Assembly (NCBI GenBank): GCA_035222895.1
Contig: JAVYIG010000864.1
Span: 177,001 to 241,000 of the forward strand
Source: Strongylocentrotus droebachiensis
Taxonomy: Eukaryota; Echinodermata; Echinoidea; Camarodonta; Strongylocentrotidae
Reading direction: 5' to 3'
Length of the DNA: 64,000 nt
Under the pieces are notes generated by a model that saw only the letters and a list, made by a program, of their open reading frames with translations, did not search any database and was not told the origin of the DNA. The translations under genes and the position numbers were made by a program. Of this stretch, positions 1-11,160 are shown one piece after another (positions within the stretch are counted from its first letter, which is position 1; every line of letters starts with the position of its first letter).

Positions 1-570
1 TCAATTGAAATGAGTGTATTAAATTGTAAACGTGTTCCAACGAGATGTAGGTGAACCTATGACGGTTTCATGAAACAAACCCTAAACCTCGTTGCACAAA
101 ACTTATCATTGATGGTAACTATACCATCAATGGTAAATTCCATGAAAATCTTGATCTGATTGGCTGTGGAGCGATGTTGCCATGGTAGTTGACATTGATT
201 ACAAAGTTAGCATCAGTGTTAAGTTTAATGCAACGCGGCCCTGGTGTTCAATCGTTTAACTTTGAAAGATGCACTTTCGTGTAATCATTTCAGGCAGGAA
301 AAGTCCTTTAGTTTAATATCTACAGTGCAGAGATGGTGTGTCTACGATTTATAATGTACCTCTTTATAGCATGCGAAGAAGAGTATGTCCTCCAAACTAG
401 ACACTGGTGCGTAAATTGATAAAACATTACATATTTTACACTTTATTTGAAGGATCTATAGGATAAACATTAAAAAAGCAATTGATTAGGGGTAGCGTGA
501 TATCGTCACGCTGTGTTATGGATAAAGAATGTGAACGAGGGAGACAACAAGGGCGTCATTGTTAACGTAT
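1..570. other. No gene seen
   Basis: Non-repetitive AT-rich sequence before the first microsatellite. I see no long frame, no splice-framed exon and no RNA gene. Confidence 0.5.
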
Positions 571-571
571 T

Positions 572-604
<33 letters not shown>

Positions 605-671
605 AAGAGAGAGAGAGAAAGAGAGAGAGAGAGAGGGAAGCAGATAGGGAAACAGACACACTCACACGAAG

Positions 672-720
<49 letters not shown>

Positions 721-772
721 TAGAGGGGGGGGGGGGGGGGGGAGGGGTGAGAGAGGGAGATAGAGAGCGAGA
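572..772. repeat. GA microsatellite with a G tract
   Basis: About 200 bp of nearly pure (GA)n interrupted by short AAGA units, with a run of about 20 G at 723-744. The low-complexity frames on either strand are translations of this repeat and not genes. Confidence 0.95.
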
Positions 773-979
773 TAATTATGAGAAAAGACAAGGCAAAATA
801 AAGGAGAGATGGGAAGGAAACATGTACACTCTCATCAACGCGTGAAACAAGGACTCTATAATATATCAAACCGGAGAGATGTCACGTCCAATAGTCTTCA
901 TCATTGTGTCCGGATACTAATTATCCCACTCCTTCTACGCCCACACATCCTAACACGGGATCCATTATTTTCCTCCAGT

Positions 980-1131
980 CCCTTTTCCTCTGTCCCGCTC
1001 TCTCACACCCACATATATTCCCTACCCCTCTTTCTCTCTCTCCTCTCTCTCTCCCTCTGACTCTCTCTCCCTGTCTCTGTCTTTGTCTCTCTCACTTTAT
1101 CTAGCTCTCTCTTTCTCTCTCTCTCTGTCTC
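980..1131. repeat. CT-rich tract abutting the LINE
   Basis: Pyrimidine tract (CTCT, TCTGTCTC) ending directly at the first in-frame codon of the LINE reverse transcriptase. The sharp junction near 1132 is the probable 5' truncation point of the LINE copy, inserted into or next to a CT microsatellite. Confidence 0.8.
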
Positions 1132-3365
1132 TGAAATTGATGGTCGTTTAGTGGAAGATAAGAATATTATTGTGGAAAAATTCAATGATTATTTTTGCAG
1201 TATTGGTCCTAATCTGTCACGGGCGGTCCCTTCCTGTCAAAAATCTTTTAAAGATTTCCTGAAAGAATCTAACAAGAAAAGCTTATTCCTTTTCCCATTA
1301 GTTAGGGAAGAGTTGCTTACTATTGTGAATTCGCTTAAGGCTGGGAAAAGTCCTGGTTACGATGGTGTCAATAATGACATAATTAAACAGGTTATCTTAG
1401 CGATTATTCAACCCCTTATTCATGTTTTTAATTCATCAATGTTAAATGGAATAGTCCCCGAAAACATGAAAATTGCAAAAGTCGTACCCGTTTTTAAAAA
1501 GGGTGATCCTCAATCTTTTTCAAATTACCGTCCTATTTCACTTCTAACCTCCTTCTCAAAGATCCTTGAGAAAGTGATTTATGTTAGAACTTTAGAATTT
1601 TTCAACAAAAGTAAAATATTCTCAAATTTTCAGTTTGGGTTCCGAGAGAAACATACTACCTCTCATGCCTTGCTGCACTTTATAGATAAGATTTCACAAG
1701 CAATAGACAAAAAGATGCACACAATCGGTATATTTCTTGATTATTCCAAGGCATTTGATACTATAGATCATGAAATTTTGCTAGGGAAATTATCGCATTA
1801 TGGTGTCAGGGGCACAGCTCTGGACTGGTTTAAGAGCTACTTAGCTGACAGGAAACAATTTGTTTCTTTAAACGGTTTTGATTCAGGGTTACAGAATGTC
1901 ACATGCGGCGTTCCTCAGGGATCTCTCCTTGGTCCGCTCTTGTTTATTGTATATATTAATGACTTTCATTTCTCATCTGATATTTTGTCATTCATTTTAT
2001 TTGCTGATGATTCCAGCTTGTACTATTCACACAAAAATTCACAAACTCTGTTAGAAACGGTTAATTTCGAACTAAGTAAAGTTACTTTGTGGATTCAAGC
2101 AAATAAATTGTCTTTAAATCTGCAAAAGACAAATTATATGTTTTTTAGTAATACAATCAAGGTGCTTCCAGGAGATGTATCATTTAATAATGTATTGATA
2201 GATAGGGTATCATCAACAAAATTCCTTGGTTTGCACATTGATGAGCAAATGAGTTGGAAAATTCATGTAAATCATCTCTATAAGACATTGTCAAGAAACA
2301 GTGGCGTAATTCATAAATTGAAATCAATTTTACCTAAAGGCATCCTTCTATTAATGTACTCAACATTAATCCTCCCCTATCTTAATTATGGTGTTCTTGC
2401 TTGGGGTAACTCTCTTAAAACTAACCTTGAAAAGCTATATTTGATTCAAAAGAGGGTCTTAAGAATTATTTGTAACGTTAGCTTTCGTACTCACACTAAT
2501 CCGCTTTTTTATACGCATAGAATTTTAAAGGTGCAAGATATTTATCACCTTCAACTGGGTTCTTTAATGTACAACTTCGATTCTGGTGTCCTTCCACAGG
2601 CTCTAGTCAGCATTTTTAAGAAAAATAGTCAAGTTCATGACCATGCTACACGAAATGCCTCTGCGTTTCACTTACCCCAAGTAAGGACAAAGTTAACTTT
2701 TAATACTTTGGTTTTTACTGGACCTAAATTTTGGAACTCTCTAGGCTCTAGCGTTAAGCAATCTGTTAGTCTCTCTTCATTTAAGTGTAAACTTAAGGTT
2801 TATCTTCTCGATAAATACTGTGACTCATAGAGTAGTTCATTTTTGTAGTTATTATGGTGCCAAGATATATTATGTATTACTATAAATGTAAATTTTCTTC
2901 TTGATATTAATATGTGTCTAACTGAATATTTTCAGATTGTCAACCTCTTATTCCCTCCCCCTGTTGTCTTGTGCCCGTTGTGTGCTGTGCCTATTGTCGA
3001 TGTGCTGTATTCTTCTATTATTTCTCATATTTTCTCTTTTCTCCCGTCTTGTCTAGTCTAGTCTCTCTTTTTGTTGTTGTTGTTGTGTGTGTGTACACTT
3101 CTTGTTTTGTTATACCCCCTTTTCCCTATTGTATTCTTAGGTAGTCACAAATATCTATTCTTCATGTTTTATCCGGCTCAGAGGGGACCCTAATAATTAC
3201 AAGCTCTGCTTTTACCAGGGTCTCCTCGTCTTTCTTTTAGTTAGCTATGTTTTTTATCATTATCATAATTTGTTATTTTGCTTTGTAAATGTGTTATGAT
3301 CCAATGTTATGCTCTGTATGTCATTTGAAAGAAAGACGAATAAAATCTTATCTAATCTTATCTTA
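1132..3365 (+). mobile_element. 5'-truncated LINE (CR1/L2/Jockey-like)
   Basis: A non-LTR retrotransposon copy. It starts abruptly after a CT tract without ORF1 or the endonuclease, carries the open RT frame to 2830, and has a 3' UTR of about 500 bp (2831-3340). The end is a short TCTTA/TCTAA-type tail running into a new CT microsatellite. 5' truncation with a retained 3' end is the usual outcome of target-primed reverse transcription. The RT frame has no stop, so the insertion is probably young. I cannot name the clade without a tree. Confidence 0.85.
1133..2830 (+). CDS. LINE reverse transcriptase (truncated ORF2)
   Basis: RNA-dependent DNA polymerase part of a non-LTR retrotransposon ORF2. 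The frame is open from 1133 with no ATG; GTG at 1151 is simply the first alternative-start codon, so the true N-terminus is missing. Counting from 1151, visible RT motifs are FLDYSKAFDTIDH (first catalytic Asp about residue 197), GVPQGSLLGPLLF, and FADD at residues 284-287 (2000-2011), which carries the catalytic Asp pair. The C-terminal thumb region (about 390-559), with KRVLRII and GPKFWNSL motifs, is typical of CR1/L2/Jockey-like elements. The apurinic endonuclease normally upstream is absent, so this copy could not mobilise alone. Confidence 0.9.
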   Translation, partial: EIDGRLVEDKNIIVEKFNDYFCSIGPNLSRAVPSCQKSFKDFLKESNKKSLFLFPLVREELLTIVNSLKAGKSPGYDGVNNDIIKQVILAIIQPLIHVFNSSMLNGIVPENMKIAKVVPVFKKGDPQSFSNYRPISLLTSFSKILEKVIYVRTLEFFNKSKIFSNFQFGFREKHTTSHALLHFIDKISQAIDKKMHTIGIFLDYSKAFDTIDHEILLGKLSHYGVRGTALDWFKSYLADRKQFVSLNGFDSGLQNVTCGVPQGSLLGPLLFIVYINDFHFSSDILSFILFADDSSLYYSHKNSQTLLETVNFELSKVTLWIQANKLSLNLQKTNYMFFSNTIKVLPGDVSFNNVLIDRVSSTKFLGLHIDEQMSWKIHVNHLYKTLSRNSGVIHKLKSILPKGILLLMYSTLILPYLNYGVLAWGNSLKTNLEKLYLIQKRVLRIICNVSFRTHTNPLFYTHRILKVQDIYHLQLGSLMYNFDSGVLPQALVSIFKKNSQVHDHATRNASAFHLPQVRTKLTFNTLVFTGPKFWNSLGSSVKQSVSLSSFKCKLKVYLLDKYCDS

Positions 3366-3482
3366 TCTCTCTCTCTCTCTCTCTCTCGCTCTCTTTTCCC
3401 TGCTATACTATCCTTCCCTCTTCCTTTAACCCCTTTTCATTATTGTTCTATCCCTGAGAATGAAGAAAGCGAAATAAAGAGA

Positions 3483-3522
<40 letters not shown>

Positions 3523-3528
3523 AAGGGT

Positions 3529-3579
<51 letters not shown>

Positions 3580-3600
3580 GAGAAAGAGAGGAGAAGGGAT
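3366..3600. repeat. CT, GA and TA microsatellites
   Basis: (CT)n at 3366-3402, (GA)n at 3480-3520, (TA)n at 3529-3554 and (GA)n to about 3590, directly downstream of the LINE tail. Confidence 0.9.
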
Positions 3601-4440
3601 AAGGTAAGGATATGATGACCGAAATTGTTCATGAATCATATTGATCTCCTTAAAAAAAAAAATAATGTAAGATCTTGATTATTTAAAAACCATGGGATGG
3701 CATCCTCTGTTGAGACTCTGTATATACGCGATCATAACGGAGACATTTCTTCGTGCTGCGTTTTCTCTCTATATTAATATAAACCAAAATACACATCAAA
3801 TCGCGTCAGATAAATAGTTATGCAGATACGGCGAATTAATAAGGCGTTCAAACAAGGACAGTAGGAATTTTAGCCACTGTATATTTTTTGGATTATACCT
3901 CTGTCCGTTTAACCTCAATTTTCAATATCAAACAAGTGCTCTGCATTATAATCATGATGGTTTTCATCAATCACAGGCACGGTTAGCTTGATAATATATT
4001 GTAGAAACTTGGACAGTTCTCACATTCCGTCGGCTAGCTAAAACATCCGAGATATAACGTTTGACGTGAAGACATAAGATAACACAAGCACAACAGAGCA
4101 AGAAGTGATAACCGCGTCAATAAACCATATAGTGCTGTTGATTGCTCGGGACGACAGCCAAAACAAATCCTTAAAATCCCTCCCCAACTGCTAAAATCTT
4201 TTGAATTGAAATATGCCCATTAGATATCCATTGTGCTGGTGTAAATAGCACATTTTCATTGAATGGAACCATTTTGCATTATGTTGTTGAAATATCATTA
4301 CATTGATTCCTCACTTTGCCAGAGGCGCCAAATTCATAAACATTGGCAAGTTTGAGCTGAAATTCTAGCATTTTGAAATGGAGTTGTTTCGATACAAAGT
4401 AGGTTTTCCTTATACAAATACATCATTTTTATGTATCTGC
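3601..4440. other. No gene seen
   Basis: Unique AT-rich sequence between microsatellites. No exon-like frame, RNA gene or clear repeat was recognised. Confidence 0.5.
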
Positions 4441-4980
4441 TTAATTCTGTCTGCCTGTCTTTCTGTCCGCATGTCTTTTCTAATTTCTTTCTTGTTCTCT
4501 CTCCCTTTCTCTTTCTCTGTCTCTTTCTCTGTATCTCTCTCCTTTCTCTCTCTCGCTGTCTCTGTCTGTCTCCGTCTGTCCGTCTCTCTCTTTCTCTCCA
4601 TATTGAAATGGAGTTGTTTTTATGGATATATGCGGTTGTTCAACTTCTATCATGTTTACCTGTCTCTATACATCTGTATGTCTGTTTGTCTTGATTTATT
4701 TTCTTTCTAAATCTCTCTGTGTGTCTGTCTCTCTGTCTATGTCTCTATCTCTCTGTGTGTCTCTCTGTGTCTACCTGTCTCTCTATTTCGATGTATGTCT
4801 GTCTCTCTCTCTCTCTCTCTATGCCTCTTACCCCCGCTCTCTCTCTCCCTCCCTCTCTCTCTCTCTCTCTCATTTGATCTCACCTTTTCTCTCCCTTGCT
4901 ATTTCAACGGCTTTCTCTCTCTATCGTTCTTTTATTTCCTCTGTATGTCTTCATTGCTTTCATACCCCCTCTCTCATCTA
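4441..4980. repeat. Degenerate CT/CTGT tract
   Basis: About 540 bp of TCTCTGTC-type pyrimidine-rich sequence. Long frames on both strands here are low-complexity (Ser/Leu/Cys or Arg/Glu) and carry no domain. Confidence 0.9.
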
Positions 4981-5516
4981 AATACGAACATGGTAAAAGT
5001 ACACATATGCATGATGTTTGACGATTCCGTACTTTCAAGAAGGAGACGAACGACCAGTTTGTATAAACATGTACAAATAAATCAAACCGTACCTTTTGTT
5101 TATTCACCAAAGATGGACAAAGATATACTAATATTTAACTAAACATACTAACACAGATATCACACACTGCGATAAAATCAATGAATACATACGTTAACCC
5201 CCCCCCCCACCCTCCCACCAAAAGAAAACATGTACATATAAAACGTAATCCGATAAACTAAGGATTGTATAATAATAGGTATACATCGTTATTCAATGTA
5301 GTTGTAGGCAGTAGACAGCAACAACATGTGTGTGAAGAATCATTCGGTTTGATAAAGCACAGAGGAGAGCATACACATTTTTTTTGCATGAAGAAATTCA
5401 AATTAAACGTCAATTATACGACAAAAAGAAGATAAAGCACCGTACGTATCGAGTAGGTTAACAATCTTTGTTTGTTTTACCTGACTGCTACAAAAACATG
5501 TGTATGCTTGTAATTA

Positions 5517-5663
5517 AGCAACCAGGGGACCGAAGGCTTTAAGTCCTCTCCGAGGGACTTAGCAATGGTGATTAATGCCTTACCAGAGGGCACTAGCGCA
5601 TCAACATGGTTTCGAACCCGGGACCTCCCGGTTCCGAGACCTCTGCTCTACTACTAAGTCACA
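5517..5663 (-). mobile_element. tRNA-derived SINE
   Basis: Read on the minus strand, the head contains an A-box-like CTTAGTAGTAGAGC and a B-box GGTTCGAAACC about 35 nt apart, which is the internal pol III promoter of a tRNA-derived SINE. It is followed by GCTAGTGCCC and a body ending in CCTGGTTGC. The same order of blocks recurs at 50031-51346 on the plus strand, where it is split by another element, so this is a dispersed family and not a tRNA gene. Confidence 0.75.
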
Positions 5664-6026
5664 TGTTTTTAATGTATGACCCCCCCCCCCAACAAAAAAA
5701 AAAAATCAAAAAAAAAATCAAAAAAGAAATCATTGTATACATGCCAACATAACTGAAATCACAATGAATACAAAAAAGATGATAAAGATAGATGGTGATT
5801 GTGATGATGATATCGGTGAGGATTTTTCTTTTCACAATTAAATCAATAACTAAAGCAAAAACACATTTTGGTAATAAAATAAAATGATCAGACTAAAACA
5901 ACCACAGTAATATGACAATCTCTACAGGCTATATGAATAACAGTTATAACCTAAACTACGAAACAAAACAGAAAGTAGAACTAATTGATCATCTGCCCAT
6001 ATGATCTGACATCAGCAGGATCATTA
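5664..6026. other. No gene; AT-rich with C and A tracts
   Basis: Contains a C10 run and A-rich stretches near 5681-5730, then unique AT-rich sequence. No gene is supported. Confidence 0.5.
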
Positions 6027-6174
6027 GGACCCTGTTTCATTAAACCTGTTATCAATAACAAGTTGAAATAATTCTAATAAGCTCCTGAAATGGTTGCATT
6101 TGATTGGCTAATAGCAAGCCTGCCATAGAAATGTGACACTTGTTATTGAAAACACGTTTTTTGACACAGGGCCC
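6027..6174. mobile_element. 148-bp palindromic MITE
   Basis: Imperfect terminal inverted repeats of about 36 bp: the left end reads GGACCCTGTTTCATTAAACC and the right end, reverse-complemented, reads GGGCCCTGTGTCAAAAAACG. Both arms then share TCAATAACAAG. There is no coding capacity. Superfamily uncertain. Confidence 0.65.
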
Positions 6175-6765
6175 AATTTATCGCCTGATAGTCTAATATA
6201 CACAATGGCCACCATGTTATATTACAAATATTTACATGTATAATCTTGTATTTATAAACTGCACATTGACTCCTCATTTATACAAGAATAGAAACTTTAT
6301 AAAAATGTTTGCTAAGGCATCCTACTCTTATTCTTCTTTCTTATGAGGCAGCATGATATACAAATGTTTTTATGTCTTTAGGTAGACCTGAAATGATTTA
6401 TCATCACTTTCTTATAATTCAAAATATTTTACTTGAATCATCAATGGAGAAAATAGTTTTTACTTCGAACGGTGCCCATGTCTAGATAAATCACAAATAG
6501 ATTGACTAACCCTTAATATACACATCTGTTATGAATATTTGCTCGTTTTTCTGGCTTGTTATGGTTATTTTTTCAAAGACTTTACTTCAGTGATTTAATT
6601 AAGTCTTCCTGAAACTAAAAAGTTTGTACTAACCCTTATTCACGTGATGCATAACCAAATACACAAACTCAATCATTGGAAATATGTAGACCTATCAGGG
6701 AAAATTTTCGACAGTATTATATTGTGGTAAAGGCTGATTTTTCTTTTTTTTTGTATTTAGATATT
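6175..6765 (-). other. Probable 3' UTR and downstream flank of the Ly6-like gene
   Basis: AT-rich sequence after the stop codon at 6766 of the minus-strand gene. I did not find a clear AATAAA close by; an ATTAAA variant lies near 6595 on the minus strand. The mRNA end is unresolved. Confidence 0.4.
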
Positions 6766-7041
6766 TCAACATCTTAAATATCCGGTCATTAAAACGAATA
6801 CAAGTAACGCAAGGCCACGATGAAGCGACGCCATTTTTGATTGGGTGAATGATGGACCTGCCTTGCTATTGACGTGCATGTTACACCTATGTTCCGAGCA
6901 GCACTGTACACAACGGCGATGTGGCGCGTTAGACATCTCACAAGCAATGTCATCGACCTCGGTGTTGGGACAATCTTCAGCGAAACAGACCCTTGAGACA
7001 TTGACGAGCTCAGTTCCAGGCCCTTGGTCATACATTACATT
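6766..7041 (-). CDS. Ly6-like gene, last exon (second half of the LU domain, GPI tail)
   Basis: The acceptor TTTTTGTTTTTCCCAG lies just above 7041. The exon encodes residues 408/409-499. Cysteines at 427, 432, 442, 452, 455, 456 and 461, followed by Asn462, match the C-terminal CxxCC...CN signature of LU domains. After a short Ser/Gly-containing spacer comes GLALLVFVLMTGYL and a stop. The last residues (Arg-Cys) are slightly atypical for a GPI signal. Confidence 0.85.
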   Translation of the reverse strand, partial: NVMYDQGPGTELVNVSRVCFAEDCPNTEVDDIACEMSNAPHRRCVQCCSEHRCNMHVNSKAGPSFTQSKMASLHRGLALLVFVLMTGYLRC

Positions 7042-10000
7042 CTGGGAAAAACAAAAAAGAGGGAATAATTATTTTATGATAATAATAACATTACCATGAT
7101 AATTAAATAAACTACGGTTCCCCTTTGTCGCTTCTCCGCACGGTCGCTCCTTTGTCGCACTTGCAATTTTGCACAAAACAATAGGCACCAATTAATTGAC
7201 GGGGGAATGGTCTTTGTGCAACACAAATGCATTACAAATTGACGCATGTCCCGTCTTGACTATTTCAATAAGGAGTTTTCGCAAGCTCAACGCGGACGGA
7301 GAACCTGCGGTTCGTGTGCAAAATCGAGAAGCTACTACATAATATAATAACAGCGGAGTGACCGCTGAGGTACTGAAATCCAAAACGCTTTTTTGCCAAA
7401 TCTACGGGCGTTCTCAATGACGCCAACATAACAACAACATGAATATCGATATAACATGAATTGTTTTAAAACTGGATGATGAATTGTTGAAATATGATAA
7501 GAAGCAGTTTTATGGAAGGGGTAGGGGGACGAGAGAGAGAGAGAAGTTCTATTTTTGTTTAATGACATGTTTTATTTTTTCCCAACAGAAGTAGTAAATA
7601 TCAAAACAAAGTAAGCAATTTCTTTTTCATCAAATTCGAATTTCTTGTTCGATTATAAATTTTCTATTTTACAAAATCTGTCAAATAAGTAAAAATGTCA
7701 ACATTTTGTGGTAACAATGTCACGCAAATATTTGTACTACATCTAGATGAGATTTTCAATGATTTATATCCTATATATATATATATATATATATATATTA
7801 CCCTGCTGTACAAATGTGAGGTACAGGGGCGGCGATCACTGGATACGGGGGGGGGGGGGGGCACGTCCCCCGCAATTTTGTTTTTAAATCTTTCCCTCGG
7901 AAAATTTTAAAAGGTGCAAAAAGAAATATATAGCTGGATGGCCCAAGAGTGCACCGTTTAGACGAATAAAAATGCAAAAGAAAATCTCGCTCGGTCACTA
8001 CGCTCCCTCGCGTACTATCATTCAAAATGAACAAGTAAACATTGCATGTCGCCCCCCCCCCCCCCCCGGTCATGAAAATAAATCGCCGCCCCTGGTCAGG
8101 TGACATACAACTTACCCCACATATCTCATCAGGTGCACAGGTAGCAACGGGCGATGAGTCATTCTGTATGCCATAACAATCAGACGTCTTCAATGTGGCT
8201 TGACACGAGAAACAGGAGAGCGCCATCTGCGGGTTGAAAAGTTAAGGGTTTCGGTAAATTATTTAAACGAGGCAAGAAATCAACCATTACAATACATGAC
8301 AATTTTAAAGTTTGCTTGTTTGTCCGGCAAGGAGTTGAAAAGGGTTGGATTTTGCTTGAAGACATTTTAGATGTGGCTTTACACCAAGTTTATTCAATCC
8401 ATATGAGCAATTTGTAAACGTCTAAAAACAATGGCACTAGTTTCCAGCGCAGTATTTGGTTTTATTTTTTCGATTTTTTTCTTCTTCTTCTTCATCTTCT
8501 TTTTCTTTGGTTCTTTTGATCATTATCTTCGTTTTCTTAATTGTTATTTTTCAGGGGTTTGGGAGTGGAGAGTTACCCTGCAACACTTCTGGTGAAAGCT
8601 CTCTTCCGGTTGCCCACTGAAAAGTAGTCGGTAGTGGAAAGCCTATTAATACTGTATTAAATTGTCTTTTTGCCAAATGTAGACAAAAAACTACAACAAC
8701 TACAACGAAAATTTGTGGACATCTTCACACATCTATCTTACCATTGATGATGAATGGTGCATTGTGGGAGTATTCATCATGTCTGATGACGCCATAATTG
8801 GTTGTGGTTGTGTGGTGTGATGGGTCATACCACTTGTGTTCATCATGATCGTCATACTTTCTGAAAGATACAGTTAATTTTCATTTAATCAACTCAATAA
8901 TATCATTATCAATGATAATGACCACATAACTCAACGAAAATGAAGACAAATCATAATTATTCTTTCGACAGAGTATAATTATTAAAGAGATATGCGGTAG
9001 TAAATAACCGTTTTCCAGGACATGATTTCGACTCAATACTATTAAATCATTCGTTCAATTATGAGTATCTTCTTGCGTTTATTTGCAAACGTATGGGTAC
9101 TAACAATATATAAACAATGGCATCATGGTATGGGCTAATCCACTGAGCATCTCTCTCTCTCTCTCTCCTTTGTGCTCCCGTACCCTTCTATCTAAGCCAT
9201 TTCTTACATTAACTCAGTGGATCATTTTTGCTTTTGCTTTGACACACCAGGGCCCTGCAACGCAAAGCTTAGCCAATGATCGTAAGCTTGATTTTTGCGA
9301 TTGATCACCACGTGCAAAATTCAATCGTAGGATCATATGCTACGCTTTGTGTTACGGGGCCCTGATCCATAGCAAAACATTACATTACCGTTCATGTGTT
9401 CTTTAGGCGCCTCGGACATCGTCCCTGTAGTCATATTCGTGGCCATCGTTGGTGTCATCGATGGCTTCATATCAGTTTGAGATGTATTTTCTAATCGCAT
9501 GTCTGTCGTCATGTTATGCATCATCGTATTCATATCCGTCGTCATCATGTGATGTCCATCCATGGTAGTCATTTCGGACGAAATGTGGTCATCGTTCGTG
9601 GTCTTTTCAGCTGCCGTCATCATCGTCGTCATCACAGGACCGCCGTCGCTCGTCATTTTCGATGTCGACATCATGTGTTGATCATCGGTTGTCATTGTCA
9701 TTGTCGTCATCATCTTATCATCGTCGCTCATCATTTTCGATGTCGACATCATGTGATGATCATCGGTTGTCATCGTCATTGTCGTCATCATCTTATCGTT
9801 GTCGCTCATCATTTCCGATGTCGACATCATGTTTTGATCATCGGTTGTCATCGTCATTGTCGTCATCACCTTATCGTTGTCGCTCATCATTTTCGATGTC
9901 GACATTATGTGTTTCTCATCGGTGGCCATCATGTCTGTCGCCATCATGTGGTCGTTGTCGCTCATCATTTTCGATGTAGACATCATGTGTTGCTCATCGG

Positions 10001-11128
10001 TGGCCATCATGTCTGTCGCCATCATGTGGTCGTTGTCGCTCATCATTTTCGATGTCGACATCATGTGTTGCTCATCGGTGGCCATCATGTCTGTCGCCAT
10101 CATGTGGTCGTTGTCGCTCATCATTTTCGATGTCGACATCATGTGTTGCTCATCGGTGGCCATCATGTCTGTCGCCATCATGTGGTCGTCGTCGCTCATC
10201 ATTTTCGATGTTGTCATCGTGTGGTCATTACCCGCAGGCATCATATCAGTCGTTTTCATGTCATCGGCTAGATGACAAAATAAAGAAAGAAACAATTTAA
10301 CAACAAAGTAAGCAAACATATTATAATATTTTGCAGCTCATTCATAGTTTGGCAGACGAGACTGCGTGTGGACTTTAAAGTAGACACATGAAGAATCAAA
10401 AGTGTTTTGAATTGATGCAAAACTCATATCATTGCGAAGGGGAAGCCTTACTGATCAAATAAAACAACTCTCCTCTTCAAAATATATTTGGGGCCCGCAG
10501 TAATCAACTCTAAAAAATGTTAGTTTTGAGATCCAGATTTTCTGCCTTCAGCGGTCCTTTGTAGAGCGTCAATATTTGTGACGTCACACACGGGACACGG
10601 CTGGTTAGCTGCAGACTAATACACGCGCGACTCCGGTATGCGGCCGGTACTGAGCTGTTTGTCCAGTGTGTGACGTCACTATTCAGAGCTCGCTACGCTC
10701 GTGTGTTTGGCTTACGTACAGGGGCGTTCGGGGGTCTAAGAAGGGTCTTGAAAAATTGCATTTTACGCCTTTCCATTAAATCTATATGATTTCTCAGCAA
10801 ATTATTCGTGTTTTTCAAGAGAAAATATTTCCATCCATATGTAATTTGTTCTGATTATCAGTTGTAGTGATTTTTTCTTTGTGTAGCTCCTTTAAAAAAG
10901 TGTTATTTAGGCATTTAATTTAACAAAGATACAATAATAACATTTGACAATGGAAAAAAAAACATCAACAAAATACACCTCTGACTGCTGAAATGAGGGT
11001 TACGTACACATGTATATACTTACTCTGTTGAGCAGTGCAACTCATTGGATCCAGACACATACAGGCCAACATGGCTTCAAAGAGAGAGAAAGAGAGAGAG
11101 AGAGAAAAAAAAAGAGAGATAGACGGAG

Positions 11129-11160
<32 letters not shown>

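Noticed and set aside
4378-4981. Several frames of 60-119 codons
   Set aside because: All lie in the CT/CTGT tract and consist of Ser/Leu/Cys/Val low complexity.
9516-10271. Long plus-strand frames (His/Arg/Cys-rich) over the Met-repeat exon
   Set aside because: They are antisense readings of the 78-bp repeat; the minus strand has correct splice sites and joins LU-domain exons in phase.
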